NCBI RefSeq assembly: GCF_020783335.1
Contig: NZ_CP086068.1
Span: 2,418,001 to 2,482,000, forward strand
DNA: 64,000 nt
Direction: 5' to 3'
Source: Mucilaginibacter daejeonensis
GTDB lineage: Bacteria > Bacteroidota > Bacteroidia > Sphingobacteriales > Sphingobacteriaceae
Shown here: positions 46,668-55,726 of the stretch, piece by piece
Numbering within the stretch: position 1 is the stretch's first letter
Layout of the letters: every line of letters starts with the position of its first letter
Program-made: the position numbers and the translations under genes
The notes under the pieces: generated by a model
Told to the model about the DNA's origin: nothing
Seen by the model: the letters and a program-made list of their open reading frames with translations, nothing else
Databases searched by the model: none

Positions 46668-48219
46668 ATGGCTAATACTACGATAAGCATGAGTAAGATA
46701 AGACAGATCCTAAGGATGTACAGCCAGGGCCGCAGCAAGCTATCGATAGCGGCCCAGACCGGCGTGTCACGCAATACCGCAAAGGAGTATCTTGTTGCGT
46801 TCGATGCCAGCGGCTTTACGTTCGAAGGGATCAATACCCTTAATGATAAAGAGCTGGAGGACTTCTTTGGAAAAGCAATGAACGCCCCCCGGACAAGCGT
46901 ATGGTGGCCCTGCAGCGCTGTTTCCCGCAGATAGATAAAGAGTTAAAGCGAGTCGGTATGAACCGCCGCATTTTGTGGGAAGCTTATATCAAAGAGTTCC
47001 CTGACGGGTTCAAGTACACCCAATTCTGCTTTTATTACAACCAGTGAAAAGCCCGCGTGAACCCCACGATGCACCTGGATCATAAAGCCGGTGATAAGCT
47101 GTATGTGGACTTTGCCGGTGAAAAGCTAAGCATAACGGACAAGGATACCGGTGAGGTCATTGAGGTCGAGGTGTTCGTTGCTATCCTTGGTGCCAGCCAG
47201 TTAACTTACGTAGAATCTGTGCTGAGCCAGCAGAAAGAAGACTTTATAGCAGCCTGCGAGAATGCCCTGCACTTTTATGGTGGCGTACCTGCCGCCATCG
47301 TTCCCGACAACCTGAAGGCTGCCGTTACCAAGAGCAACCGCTATGAGCCAACGCTGAACGATACCTTTGCTGACTTTGCCGACCATTACGGAACGACCAT
47401 CTTACCAGCGAGGGTGTACCGCCCTCGCGACAAAGCGCTGGTAGAAGGAGCTGTTAAGATCGTTTACAGCCGTATCTACGCACCTGTTCGCAAAGAGGCC
47501 TATCATACCCTTGCCGAGCTGAGCACAGCGGTCAAAGTCGCTTTAGAAGCACATAACAGCCAGCCGCTCAAAGGCCGCAATTACAGCAGAAAGCTCCAGT
47601 CCTGGGGAAGATAGAACGCCAGGCGCTCTCGCCATTACCTGCATTACGTTATGAGTTCAAACGCCAGCACCAGGCTACCGTAATGAAGAACGGTCACGTA
47701 TGTCTGGGTATCGACAAACACTATTACAGCGTTCCGTACCGCTTCATCGGCAGGAAGGTCAAACTACTTTATTCCCGCACCAACGTCGAGGTCTATTACC
47801 ACTATGAGCGTATCGCTATGCACAGGCGTATCAAAAGCCCTTACAGCTATACTACTGACAAAGATCACCTGGCTTCTACACACCGCTTTATGACCGAATG
47901 GACACCCGATAAGTTCCTGGAATGGGCGGCATCCATTCACGAGGATGTGAGGCTTTATATCCTGAAGATACTGGACCGGAAGCAACATCCCGAGCAAGCC
48001 TACCGCTCCTGTATTGGTATCCTAAGCCTGGCACGCAAGGCAGGTAACGAAAGGCTGGCCAGTGCCTGTAGGCGTGCCCTCGGTTATGGCGTGTACAACT
48101 ACAAGAGCATACAGCAGATACTGGAGAATAAAATGGACAACTACGAGGATAGCTTATTTGCTGATGAGTTGCCTATGCCCAGTCATGACAATATCCGGGG
48201 AGAGAACTACTATAAATAA
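46668..48219 (+). pseudogene. istA: IS21 transposase IstA, interrupted by two frameshifts and one stop
   Basis: The full gene would encode about 517 residues: an N-terminal helix-turn-helix (IRQILRMYSQGRSKLSIAAQTGVSRNTAKEYL), a DDE integrase core (LYVDFAGEKLSI, VPDNLKAAVTKSNRYEPTLNDTFADFADHYGT, DKALVEGAVKIVYSRI) and a C-terminal domain (MKNGHVCLGIDKHYYSVPYRFIGRKVKLLYS). Three lesions break it: a run of six C at 46885-46890 where seven are needed, TGA at 47045-47047 in place of the TGG expected in YYNQWKARVNP, and a frame break near 47601-47602 (CC for CCC). The element is probably not autonomous unless these are assembly errors. Confidence 0.85.
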
Positions 48220-48239
48220 CCATTAATGAACAGATCGAT

Positions 48240-49001
48240 ATGAATACGAACACCTTGGACAAACTTCGCAAGCTGAAGTTCTTTGGCATGTACCATGCCT
48301 TTAAAAGCTGCCTGGAAACGGGCCAAACCGCTGAATACACTACTGATGAACTGCTGGCCCACCTGGTAGAGGCCAAATGGGACGACCGGCAGAACAGGCG
48401 CATAGAGCGTACGATCATGTACGCCAAGTTCCGCCATAAAGCATCGGTAGAGAACATTCATTATCATGCAGAGCGCAGCATCGACCGCAACCAGGTGATG
48501 CGTTTGGCAGACTGCCACTTTATTGACCGTAATGAGAACCTGCTGATCACAGGCAGCACCGGTATCGGTAAAAGCTATATTGCTTCTGCTATCGGACACC
48601 AGGCCTGCATACTGGGTTACCGCGTGTTCTATGCCAGCACGCCTAAGCTCTTTGCTAAGCTGAAGATGGCCAAGGCGGATGGTTCCTACATGAAGGATGT
48701 CGCCAAACTGGAACGCCAGCAACTACTGATCCTCGACGACTTCAATATACAGCCTTTTGATGCACAGAGCCGGGCCGCACTGATGGAGATCATTGAGGAC
48801 AGGCACGGTAAGACATCGCTGATCATCGCCTCTCAGTTGCCGGTCAGTAAATGGTATGAGGTCATTGGTGAAAAGACGATCGCTGATGCTATCCTCGACC
48901 GCATCGTGCATGATGCGCACCGCATGGAACTAAAGGGTGAATCCATGAGAAGAAGACGACCCGCTGAAGCTGAAAAAAGCTATCTGGAAAATCATCTTTA
49001 A
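48240..49001 (+). CDS. istB: IS21 helper ATPase IstB
   Basis: This is a 253-residue AAA+ ATPase that assists IstA in target selection. The Walker A motif is GSTGIGKS, Walker B is LLILDDFN, and a sensor-type SLIIASQLPVSKWYE motif follows, all standard for IstB. Full length and intact, it starts 20 nt after the istA stop. In the absence of a working IstA it could only help related elements elsewhere. Confidence 0.95.
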   Translation: MNTNTLDKLRKLKFFGMYHAFKSCLETGQTAEYTTDELLAHLVEAKWDDRQNRRIERTIMYAKFRHKASVENIHYHAERSIDRNQVMRLADCHFIDRNENLLITGSTGIGKSYIASAIGHQACILGYRVFYASTPKLFAKLKMAKADGSYMKDVAKLERQQLLILDDFNIQPFDAQSRAALMEIIEDRHGKTSLIIASQLPVSKWYEVIGEKTIADAILDRIVHDAHRMELKGESMRRRRPAEAEKSYLENHL

Positions 49002-49060
49002 ATAACTACTTTTAACAACGCTTCTACAGCGTTCGCTGCGCTCGTACGCCAGCACTTTAG

Positions 49061-49091
49061 GTGGTCAATTTGCCACGGAATCACCTGGTCA
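49061..49091 (-). repeat. Right end of the IS21 element
   Basis: The inverted sequence reads TGACCAGGTGATTCCG followed by a subterminal TGACCACC, matching the left-end units with a few mismatches. It defines the right boundary of the IS at about 49091. Confidence 0.7.
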
Positions 49092-49177
49092 ACTTCTCCG
49101 TATTATACATGTATGTGACCCTAACACCCAAAGAATATATGCAGGATCATCTTATCAGATCACAAATAGATGGTTTG

Positions 49178-49546
49178 TTATGCTGCGATTACGGAATTAA
49201 TGATAGCAGCCAGATTATCCACATCAAATGGCTTCTCAATAAATCTGTCAGCTCCAGCTTCTTTGGCAATGATCCTACCGTCAATAGCAGCGGAGAACAG
49301 AATAACCGGGATATGTGCCAGTTGCGGGGTCAGTTTGATCTCTTTGGTCAGTTGGTCACCCGGCAGCGGCATCCAAATATCGATCAGCATCACATCGGGT
49401 CTTTCCGCGATAGCCTGATCGATCATTTTACGGCTATTGATCTGGGTAATGACCCGGAAACCTGCAAACTCTAACAACATGCCCGTCATGTCCAGTATAT
49501 CCACATCATCATCACAAACCAAAACTTTACAGGGCGGCATTTTCAT
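49178..49546 (-). CDS. Stand-alone receiver-domain response regulator
   Basis: This is a 122-residue single receiver domain without an output domain. It has the acidic pocket in LVCDDDVDILD, phospho-acceptor Asp56 in MLIDIWMPL, the conserved Ser in VILFSAAID, and the Lys in FIEKPFDVDNL. It lies 27 nt downstream of the first PAS kinase on the same strand and is probably its phosphorylation target. Without an output domain it may act as a phospho-relay or by protein contact. Confidence 0.9.
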   Translation of the reverse strand: MKMPPCKVLVCDDDVDILDMTGMLLEFAGFRVITQINSRKMIDQAIAERPDVMLIDIWMPLPGDQLTKEIKLTPQLAHIPVILFSAAIDGRIIAKEAGADRFIEKPFDVDNLAAIINSVIAA

Positions 49547-49573
49547 AAGTTTACGTGTGCAATTATAGTGCCC

Positions 49574-52450
49574 TTAATTGTAGTGAGTTACCGGGATCTC
49601 GAACCAGAAGTTGCTGCCTTCGCCTAAAGTACTTTCCACGCCGATCTTTCCGCCATGCCGTTCAATGATCTCGCGGCATAGATACAGGCCGATACCAAAA
49701 CCCTTGGTGGTCTTCATATGTTCTCCTTCTACACGGTAAAAGCGGTCGAATACGAACGGAAGATCTTTTTCAGGAATCCCCATGCCTTCATCTTTCACGC
49801 ATACACGCACTTGTCTATTTTGCGTTACTGCAGACACATTGATCGTTGTTCCCTGTGGGGAATATTTGACCGCATTGTTAATGAAGTTGATCAGTACCTG
49901 TTCTATTTTGTCCTCATCGGCCAGGACAGGTGTATGTTCCACCGGATGATAGACGATCGTATGCGAGGTGATCGTGGCAAGTGACTCGGATTCGGCTGCC
50001 TTGACCAGATCGGCCATATCGAAAGGTTTGTGATCGATCTGTATCTTACCCTCGCCGATGCGGGCTACGTCCAGAAAGCCGGTGATCATACTGGCCATTT
50101 TATCTGTCTGCCGGTTGGCCTTGGCCGCAATATTGCCGGAAAAATTATCATTGTTCTTTTTGGCGTTCAACTCAAGCATTTGCAGATATCCACGTAAAGA
50201 GGTCAAAGGTGAACGCAGCTCATGGCTGACGATCCCGATAAAGTCACTTTTTCGCTGCTCGTCCTGCTTTTGCTGAGTGATATCGATGATAACGCCGGTA
50301 AATGCCGTCAGTTCTCCCGTAATATCTACTTTGAGATTACCCACCGCATGTACCCACCTGATCAACCCATCATGTTTGCCTTTGACCGTGTAAGACATAT
50401 CATAGTTACCGCCATCCACGATAGCCACCTCGATAGCCTTGGCTACCTGTTCACGATGATCTTCGGTGATCTGCGCGATACAATCCGCAACGGTAACTTC
50501 TTCCTCAGGTAAAAAGCCGAACAATTGCCGCAGACGGGTATTCGCGATCAGTTTACGGGTTTGCGCATTGATGTGCCAGGTACCAAAGTTTGCGGCCTCG
50601 ATGGCGAACTGCAGGTTGTTTTTGGCAGCTTTTACTTCCTGTTGTAACAGGTAGCTTTGGGTGATATCCTGCGCGATGCCAGAAAAACGATAGGCTTTGC
50701 CATCCGCATCAAAGAAGGCCTTACCGCAGCAATGCAGCCAGCGTAACCTTTCATCTTCTGCACCGACCGTTCTGAACTCGATATCATATGAGCCCCCGGA
50801 GGCAGGATCGAGTGCATACCGGACAGCCTCGTTGACCCTAAGCCTATCTTCGGGGTGCATGTACCTCAACACCTGTTCGTAAGGCACCACGTCATCCTTG
50901 GAGAACCCATACAGTTCCTTACAGCGTTCGTCCCAGATGACCATGTTGTTTATGATATCCAGGTCCCAGGTACCTACGTCTGCCGCTTTCATGGCAAAGC
51001 GCAGCCGCTCTTCCTTGATACTTACTTCCCGGTATAGCTTATCACGCTCTTCCTGTACGGCCTGTAACGCCTCATTGGTCGAGATCAGTTCCTCATTGGT
51101 GACCTGATACTCTTCATTAACGGCATTCAGTTCTTCATTGATGGCCGTGAGTTCTTCATTGAATTCCTGTAGCTGCCTTTCGCTTTCTTCCAGTTTTTGC
51201 CGGGCTTCCACAGTCGCCGTGATATCCACCACGGTTCCAATGAAACGCCGGGGTTCGGCTTGTTCGCCAAAATACACCTGGCCAACTGCTCTCACCCAGG
51301 AAATATGTCTGTCTGCAGCATCTATGACACGGTATTCGATATCATATGACCCGCCGGTCAGTGACCGGTCATAGGCATCAGCGACCGCCTGCAGTGTTCT
51401 TTCCCGGTCTTCGGGATGCAAGCCGTCTGCAAAATCACTGCTGTAGCCAATTTCTTGATGCGCACTTACGCCAAAGATCTGACGGCAGCGGTCGTCCCAG
51501 TATAGCTGGTCATTGACCACATCCAGATCAAAGACGCCTAAGTTTGTCGCTTTTTTTGCCAGCTCAAGCTGGGTCAGGGCCGCATCCACCTCCAATTTTG
51601 CATTACGCTGATCGGTCACGTCATTCGCCACGATCTGCACGCTGATCACCTCGCCATTTAAATTTTTGATCGGCTGATAGACGAAATTGAAGTAGGCGGT
51701 CGCCCATTGCTCATCACGCGCTACCATTGTCTTGACATCATCACCGTAAAGCGTATGACCTGCCTCTTTGATCTGTTTGATAAGATCGGTCAAAAAACGG
51801 CTCTCGGCTTCAGGCAAAACATCTGGCAGGGACCTGCCGACAGCCTGACCGTTCAGGTTCCATAGTTCCAGGAGCCTGCGATTGGCGGTATCTATATTAA
51901 AACTAACCGCATCGATGACGCCTACGGCAACAGGTGCGCCTTCCAGAAGTAGTTTAGCCTTCTGGTCAGTGATCGTTAGGGTATCATGCGCTTTGTTCAA
52001 TTGCTCGTAAGCGCTTTTGATTTCTTCACTAGACGCCTGCAGCTCTTCATTCAGGTTTTGCAGTTGACGGGCGTACAAACTGCGTTCGGTGGTATCTATA
52101 GCCGTGTTGATCACGCCGTAAATAGCACCGTCAGCATCGATGAGCGGTTTGAAAGAAAAATCGAAGTACTTGGTTCGCAGCTCTCCATCTACCAGCAGCT
52201 GGGCTTGTCCATCCGGGTTATGGTACGCTTTTCCTGTGGTATAAATATCCGTCAACAGTTCGAAAAAGCCTTGTTCCCGTATCTCGGGTAAAGCATCCAA
52301 CAGGTTCATTCCGATGACCGTGGACTCTTTGGACCAGATCGCCAGCATCTGCGGGTTGACCGCACCGATCAGATGTTCAGGACCTGTGAATATAGCGGCT
52401 CCTATCGGAAGTGCATTAACCAAAGTTTGTTGAGCGTAAGGGGAAAGCAT
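49574..52450 (-). CDS. Multi-PAS sensor histidine kinase
   Basis: This is a 958-residue soluble histidine kinase. Five PAS-type modules are discernible at about 10-125, 150-275, 285-400, 490-605 and 615-730 (for example DLDVVNDQLYWDDRCRQIFG and DLDIINNMVIWDERCKELYG). Between them are heptad-like coiled segments rich in NEEL repeats. HisKA carries His743 in IVSHELRSPLTSLRG, and HATPase_c has NAVKYSPQG, DEGMGIPEKDLPFVFDRFYR and GFGIGLYLC. There is no membrane segment or obvious cofactor cysteine. It precedes a receiver gene by 27 nt and follows a similar kinase, so the two kinases may feed one receiver. Confidence 0.93.
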   Translation of the reverse strand: MLSPYAQQTLVNALPIGAAIFTGPEHLIGAVNPQMLAIWSKESTVIGMNLLDALPEIREQGFFELLTDIYTTGKAYHNPDGQAQLLVDGELRTKYFDFSFKPLIDADGAIYGVINTAIDTTERSLYARQLQNLNEELQASSEEIKSAYEQLNKAHDTLTITDQKAKLLLEGAPVAVGVIDAVSFNIDTANRRLLELWNLNGQAVGRSLPDVLPEAESRFLTDLIKQIKEAGHTLYGDDVKTMVARDEQWATAYFNFVYQPIKNLNGEVISVQIVANDVTDQRNAKLEVDAALTQLELAKKATNLGVFDLDVVNDQLYWDDRCRQIFGVSAHQEIGYSSDFADGLHPEDRERTLQAVADAYDRSLTGGSYDIEYRVIDAADRHISWVRAVGQVYFGEQAEPRRFIGTVVDITATVEARQKLEESERQLQEFNEELTAINEELNAVNEEYQVTNEELISTNEALQAVQEERDKLYREVSIKEERLRFAMKAADVGTWDLDIINNMVIWDERCKELYGFSKDDVVPYEQVLRYMHPEDRLRVNEAVRYALDPASGGSYDIEFRTVGAEDERLRWLHCCGKAFFDADGKAYRFSGIAQDITQSYLLQQEVKAAKNNLQFAIEAANFGTWHINAQTRKLIANTRLRQLFGFLPEEEVTVADCIAQITEDHREQVAKAIEVAIVDGGNYDMSYTVKGKHDGLIRWVHAVGNLKVDITGELTAFTGVIIDITQQKQDEQRKSDFIGIVSHELRSPLTSLRGYLQMLELNAKKNNDNFSGNIAAKANRQTDKMASMITGFLDVARIGEGKIQIDHKPFDMADLVKAAESESLATITSHTIVYHPVEHTPVLADEDKIEQVLINFINNAVKYSPQGTTINVSAVTQNRQVRVCVKDEGMGIPEKDLPFVFDRFYRVEGEHMKTTKGFGIGLYLCREIIERHGGKIGVESTLGEGSNFWFEIPVTHYN

Positions 52451-52608
52451 GCGGGCAAAATATTATCAAAAGTAATTAATTTAATTAACAGGACATCAAT
52501 TTTCAGTTTTGGCGCATTTTCGGATCAATATCAGCATCAGTGTGATAAGTGTTAATAGCTAACAGATCGATCTGGCGTCAAAGCGCGGGCCTTGTATCAA
52601 AGGATGAT

Positions 52609-55233
52609 CTAACTATTTGCTAAGTTAGCACCCAGGTCGACAGTGATGGAAGTCTCTGAGGAGCCTTCCGTCAAAATGGGGATGCTGAAGTAAAAGGTAG
52701 AGCCTTTTCCAAGTTCGCTTTCTATCCAAACCTTGCCCTGGTGGCGCTTCAATATCTCTGAAGAGATGAACAGACCCAAACCCAATCCTTCGAACCGCAT
52801 GGCCGTGTTATCGACGCGGTAATAACGGTCAAATAATTTATTGACATGGGTGGGATCGATCCCGATACCAAAATCCTGTACAGAAACTATCAAGCGGTCG
52901 GATTCCAATTCACTGTTGACAATGACCTTCTCACCCTGTGGGGAATACTTGACCGCATTGGAAAGAAAGTTGTTCATGACCTGCTCCAAACGAAAATGAT
53001 CTCCGGTAAAACTGATATCTACAGCATTTGTCAGAATAATTTCATGCTTGGCCGCCATGTGCCGGATGTTCTCCACACTTTCGGTCAGTAACTGTCTAAA
53101 GCTGAAAGGCTGCATATCATACTCCAGCTTACCGGAATTCATCCGGGTCACATCCAGCAGGTCAGCTATCAGCTTTTCCAGGCGCTTGATATGATCTGCG
53201 GATTTCTGTGCAAAGCCTGCTATACGGTTGATATCCCCGCCCCGGAGCAGAAGCTGATTAAAAGCTTTGATACTGGTAAGCGGCGTTTTAAGTTCATGGC
53301 TGGCGATCGATATAAATTCATCTTTCTTCTGCTCGTTGATCTTTTGCAGATCGATATTCGTATTAGTACCTAGCCAAAGTTGGATCCTGCCATTCTCGAT
53401 CAACGGTACGGCACGACCCAAGTGCCATTGGTAATTACCATCGGCGAACAACAACCTGAATTCAACGACATACTCATTACCGTTCTCGATCGCGTGTAGC
53501 CACAGATCCATCGCCTGGGGCAGATCTTCCGGATGGATAAATCGCTGCCACCCTTCACCAACGATAGCATCCATGCTTGCCCCGAAATCTTTGATGACCA
53601 CCTGGTTCACGTAATCTATCGCGCCTGATGCGTCCGCGGTCCAAACCTGCTGCGGTATCGTATTCAACAGAAAGCTAAAGCGTTCCTTGCTTTCCTGTAA
53701 CTGCCCGATCATCTCGTGTAAGTGTTCCTGCGTGCTGACCAGTTCCTCATTCGTGGAGGCCAACTCTTCATTAGAGGCGACCATCTCCTCGTTGATCGCG
53801 CTCAACTCTTCATTGGAAGCCGCCAGTTCCTCGGTTGTTTCCTGCAGATCTGCCTGGCTTTGCTCTAATTGCTGACGCGACCGGACCGACTCGGTCACAT
53901 CGACCACAGATGCCAGGATTGATTCTACCTTCTGGTCCTCGTTAATGATCGGATCATATGAGAAGTTCACGTAAATATTCTTCTCAGATCCATCCGGATG
54001 CTTGATCAGTACCGGTAATTCCGGAAAGGCGATACTTTCAGCGGTATCGAATACACGGGCGAGAAGTTCCGGAAAAGGCTGTCCAACCAGTTCCGGGAAC
54101 ACATCGATCAATCTTTTCCCCAGCGTTTGGACGGCATTACGCTGCCAGATCTCGTACATAGCGGCATTCGCCTGTTCTATGACCAGTTCCCGTCCGCTCA
54201 ATATCGTCATCGCGACCGGTGTGGTCTGCACCATCGCTTCCAGTCGGTATTTAGCCGCCCCGATAGCTTTATTGGCCAGCACCTGTTCGGTAACTTCTGT
54301 AGCTACGATCATAACACTATGCGTATCTCCGTTCTCATCCTTGATCGGCTTGAAAACAGAATTGGTAAAGATCTGTCGCAGCTCGCCATCGTATTCCATC
54401 AATCCCGGTGCTTCGCTGCCATAATAAGCTTCACCGCTGGCATACACATTTTCAAGGATCTGGAAAAATGCCTGTCCCTGGATCTCCGGCAGTGCGTCAT
54501 AAATGGTCTGCCCGATCACAGCAGAAGACTTGCCCCATATCTTAAGTATATATTGGTTCGCTTGTTCTATGATAAAATTGGACCCGATCAACACGGCGAT
54601 CGCAACCGGTGCATCATCAATCAGATAGCGCATCTTGGCCTCGCTGGAGGTCAGCAAAGCAGTTCGTTGCGTTACACGGTCTTCTAATTCGGCATTTAAC
54701 TGGTTGAGGTGTTCCTGCGTCTGTTGCAACTCTTCGTTAATGGAACTCAGCTCTTCATTCGCTGCCGCCAGTTCCTCATTGAGGGCTTGCTCGTTCTCCA
54801 GATTATGCAAGTGTAACTTTTCCTGTTCTACCGCCTTGCGTCCTAATACCACGTCAGTAACATCTGATGCGGTATGCAACATACAATAAACAAGACCGTT
54901 GGCATCTTTAATAGGCCGGTATTCATAATCGTAATAACTTGTTTGCAACCTGCCATTGTTTTCGAGAACTGCGGGTACACTTTTCCCAGAAAAGATCTGC
55001 CCGGTTCGGAATGTGCCTCGCATTTGTTCGATAAACGGTTGTCCGACCAGTTCTGGAACAGCGATCTCTAAAGGAAGGCCAACGATGTCTCGAGACTTAC
55101 CCCAGAACCGCAACATCGCTTCCGTCACTGCTTCAATGATCAGATCCTCAGTAGTGTAAATGGCCGTAGCGATGTGTGAGCCGGAAAAAATGTTTAGCAA
55201 TTGATCACTACTAAGCAGCCTGGTATTATTCAT
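52609..55233 (-). CDS. Second multi-PAS sensor histidine kinase
   Basis: This is an 874-residue soluble histidine kinase related to the downstream one. About four PAS modules (about 10-130, 210-330, 340-465, 530-630) are linked by coiled segments with NEELAAANEELSSINEELQ-type repeats. HisKA carries His646 in IASHELKTPLTSIKAF. HATPase_c shows NFLSNAVKYSPQGEKV, DFGIGIDPTHVNKLFDRYYR and GLGLGLFISSEIL. It is 158 nt upstream of the first kinase on the same strand. The PAS pair patterns suggest duplication. The signal is unknown. Confidence 0.93.
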   Translation of the reverse strand: MNNTRLLSSDQLLNIFSGSHIATAIYTTEDLIIEAVTEAMLRFWGKSRDIVGLPLEIAVPELVGQPFIEQMRGTFRTGQIFSGKSVPAVLENNGRLQTSYYDYEYRPIKDANGLVYCMLHTASDVTDVVLGRKAVEQEKLHLHNLENEQALNEELAAANEELSSINEELQQTQEHLNQLNAELEDRVTQRTALLTSSEAKMRYLIDDAPVAIAVLIGSNFIIEQANQYILKIWGKSSAVIGQTIYDALPEIQGQAFFQILENVYASGEAYYGSEAPGLMEYDGELRQIFTNSVFKPIKDENGDTHSVMIVATEVTEQVLANKAIGAAKYRLEAMVQTTPVAMTILSGRELVIEQANAAMYEIWQRNAVQTLGKRLIDVFPELVGQPFPELLARVFDTAESIAFPELPVLIKHPDGSEKNIYVNFSYDPIINEDQKVESILASVVDVTESVRSRQQLEQSQADLQETTEELAASNEELSAINEEMVASNEELASTNEELVSTQEHLHEMIGQLQESKERFSFLLNTIPQQVWTADASGAIDYVNQVVIKDFGASMDAIVGEGWQRFIHPEDLPQAMDLWLHAIENGNEYVVEFRLLFADGNYQWHLGRAVPLIENGRIQLWLGTNTNIDLQKINEQKKDEFISIASHELKTPLTSIKAFNQLLLRGGDINRIAGFAQKSADHIKRLEKLIADLLDVTRMNSGKLEYDMQPFSFRQLLTESVENIRHMAAKHEIILTNAVDISFTGDHFRLEQVMNNFLSNAVKYSPQGEKVIVNSELESDRLIVSVQDFGIGIDPTHVNKLFDRYYRVDNTAMRFEGLGLGLFISSEILKRHQGKVWIESELGKGSTFYFSIPILTEGSSETSITVDLGANLANS

Positions 55234-55333
55234 ATAATAAAAACAAAATGATAAAGGTAATCAAATTTATTCCAGACTTGATCTCAATTAAAATGCCATT
55301 TTACGGTACGAAAACTTTATATTTGGCTAGTAG

Positions 55334-55363
55334 ATAGGGCGTGTTACCTATGTAACTACCTTA
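55334..55363 (+). repeat. Right copy of the 30-bp direct repeat (partner at 42481)
   Basis: Bases 55334-55354 are identical to 42481-42501, and 28 of 30 positions match overall. It is followed by a perfect CATCATTG-AAAA-CAATGATG hairpin (55383-55402) and by the tRNA-like 3' fragment 50 nt downstream. This arrangement fits the end of an integrated element. Confidence 0.7.
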
Positions 55364-55412
55364 TAGAACAATAAATACAGCTCATCATTGAAAACAATGA
55401 TGTAAGGAAATA

Positions 55413-55434
55413 GGTTCGAGCCCAGGTGGGCGCA
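55413..55434 (+). other. tRNA 3'-end fragment, probable integration (att) site
   Basis: GGTTCGAGCCCAGG followed by TGGGCGCA fits tRNA positions 52-73: a TTCGAGC T-loop, the CCAGG half of the T-stem and a 7-nt acceptor strand with discriminator A. Upstream bases (AATA) do not complete the T-stem and no anticodon arm is present. Only the 3' end of a tRNA gene is therefore there, as left when an element integrates into a tRNA gene. The integrase gene starts about 290 nt to the right. Confidence 0.55.
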
Positions 55435-55460
55435 CAAAGTGGAACACATCCACACCCCGA

Positions 55461-55493
55461 AACCCTCTAAATAGCTTATTTAGGGGGTTTTTT
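55461..55493 (+). terminator. Strong intrinsic terminator after the tRNA-like fragment
   Basis: A 13-bp stem (55461-55473 with 55477-55489, one G-U pair, 3-nt loop) ends in a run of six T residues. It would stop plus-strand transcription coming from the left, and it is the kind of terminator found behind tRNA genes. It insulates the integrase gene. Confidence 0.85.
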
Positions 55494-55726
55494 GATTAAT
55501 TATCCCCTTCCTAACCCCAAAGAAAGCCAAACTTCTGAACACCTAACTGACTACCTGAGATTAGTTTCTACCTTAGGTGTTCAAAAGTAACGTAACACGC
55601 TGATAAGTAATTTTTTAAATGGATTAAAAGCTAAAGAAAAGAAAACGCCGTGGGTACTTTTGAACACCTGAAAGCGAAGCTGAAACAGGATGTAACTAAT
55701 TCATTAATCATTAAAAATGTTATTGT

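Larger units (their letters stand above)
46526..49091 (+). mobile_element. IS21-family insertion sequence
   Basis: This element of about 2.57 kb carries istA (broken) and istB (intact) in the standard order. The left end starts TGACCACCTGATTCCG and the inverted right end TGACCAGGTGATTCCG. Subterminal copies of a TGACCACC/GATTCCG unit follow at both ends, as expected for the multiple transposase sites of IS21. I could not identify a clear target-site duplication. It inserted between the DUF389 gene and the receiver gene. Confidence 0.88.

Noticed and set aside
46510-49110. Target-site duplication of the IS21 element
   Set aside because: No matching 4-8 bp direct repeat could be identified immediately outside the two ends.
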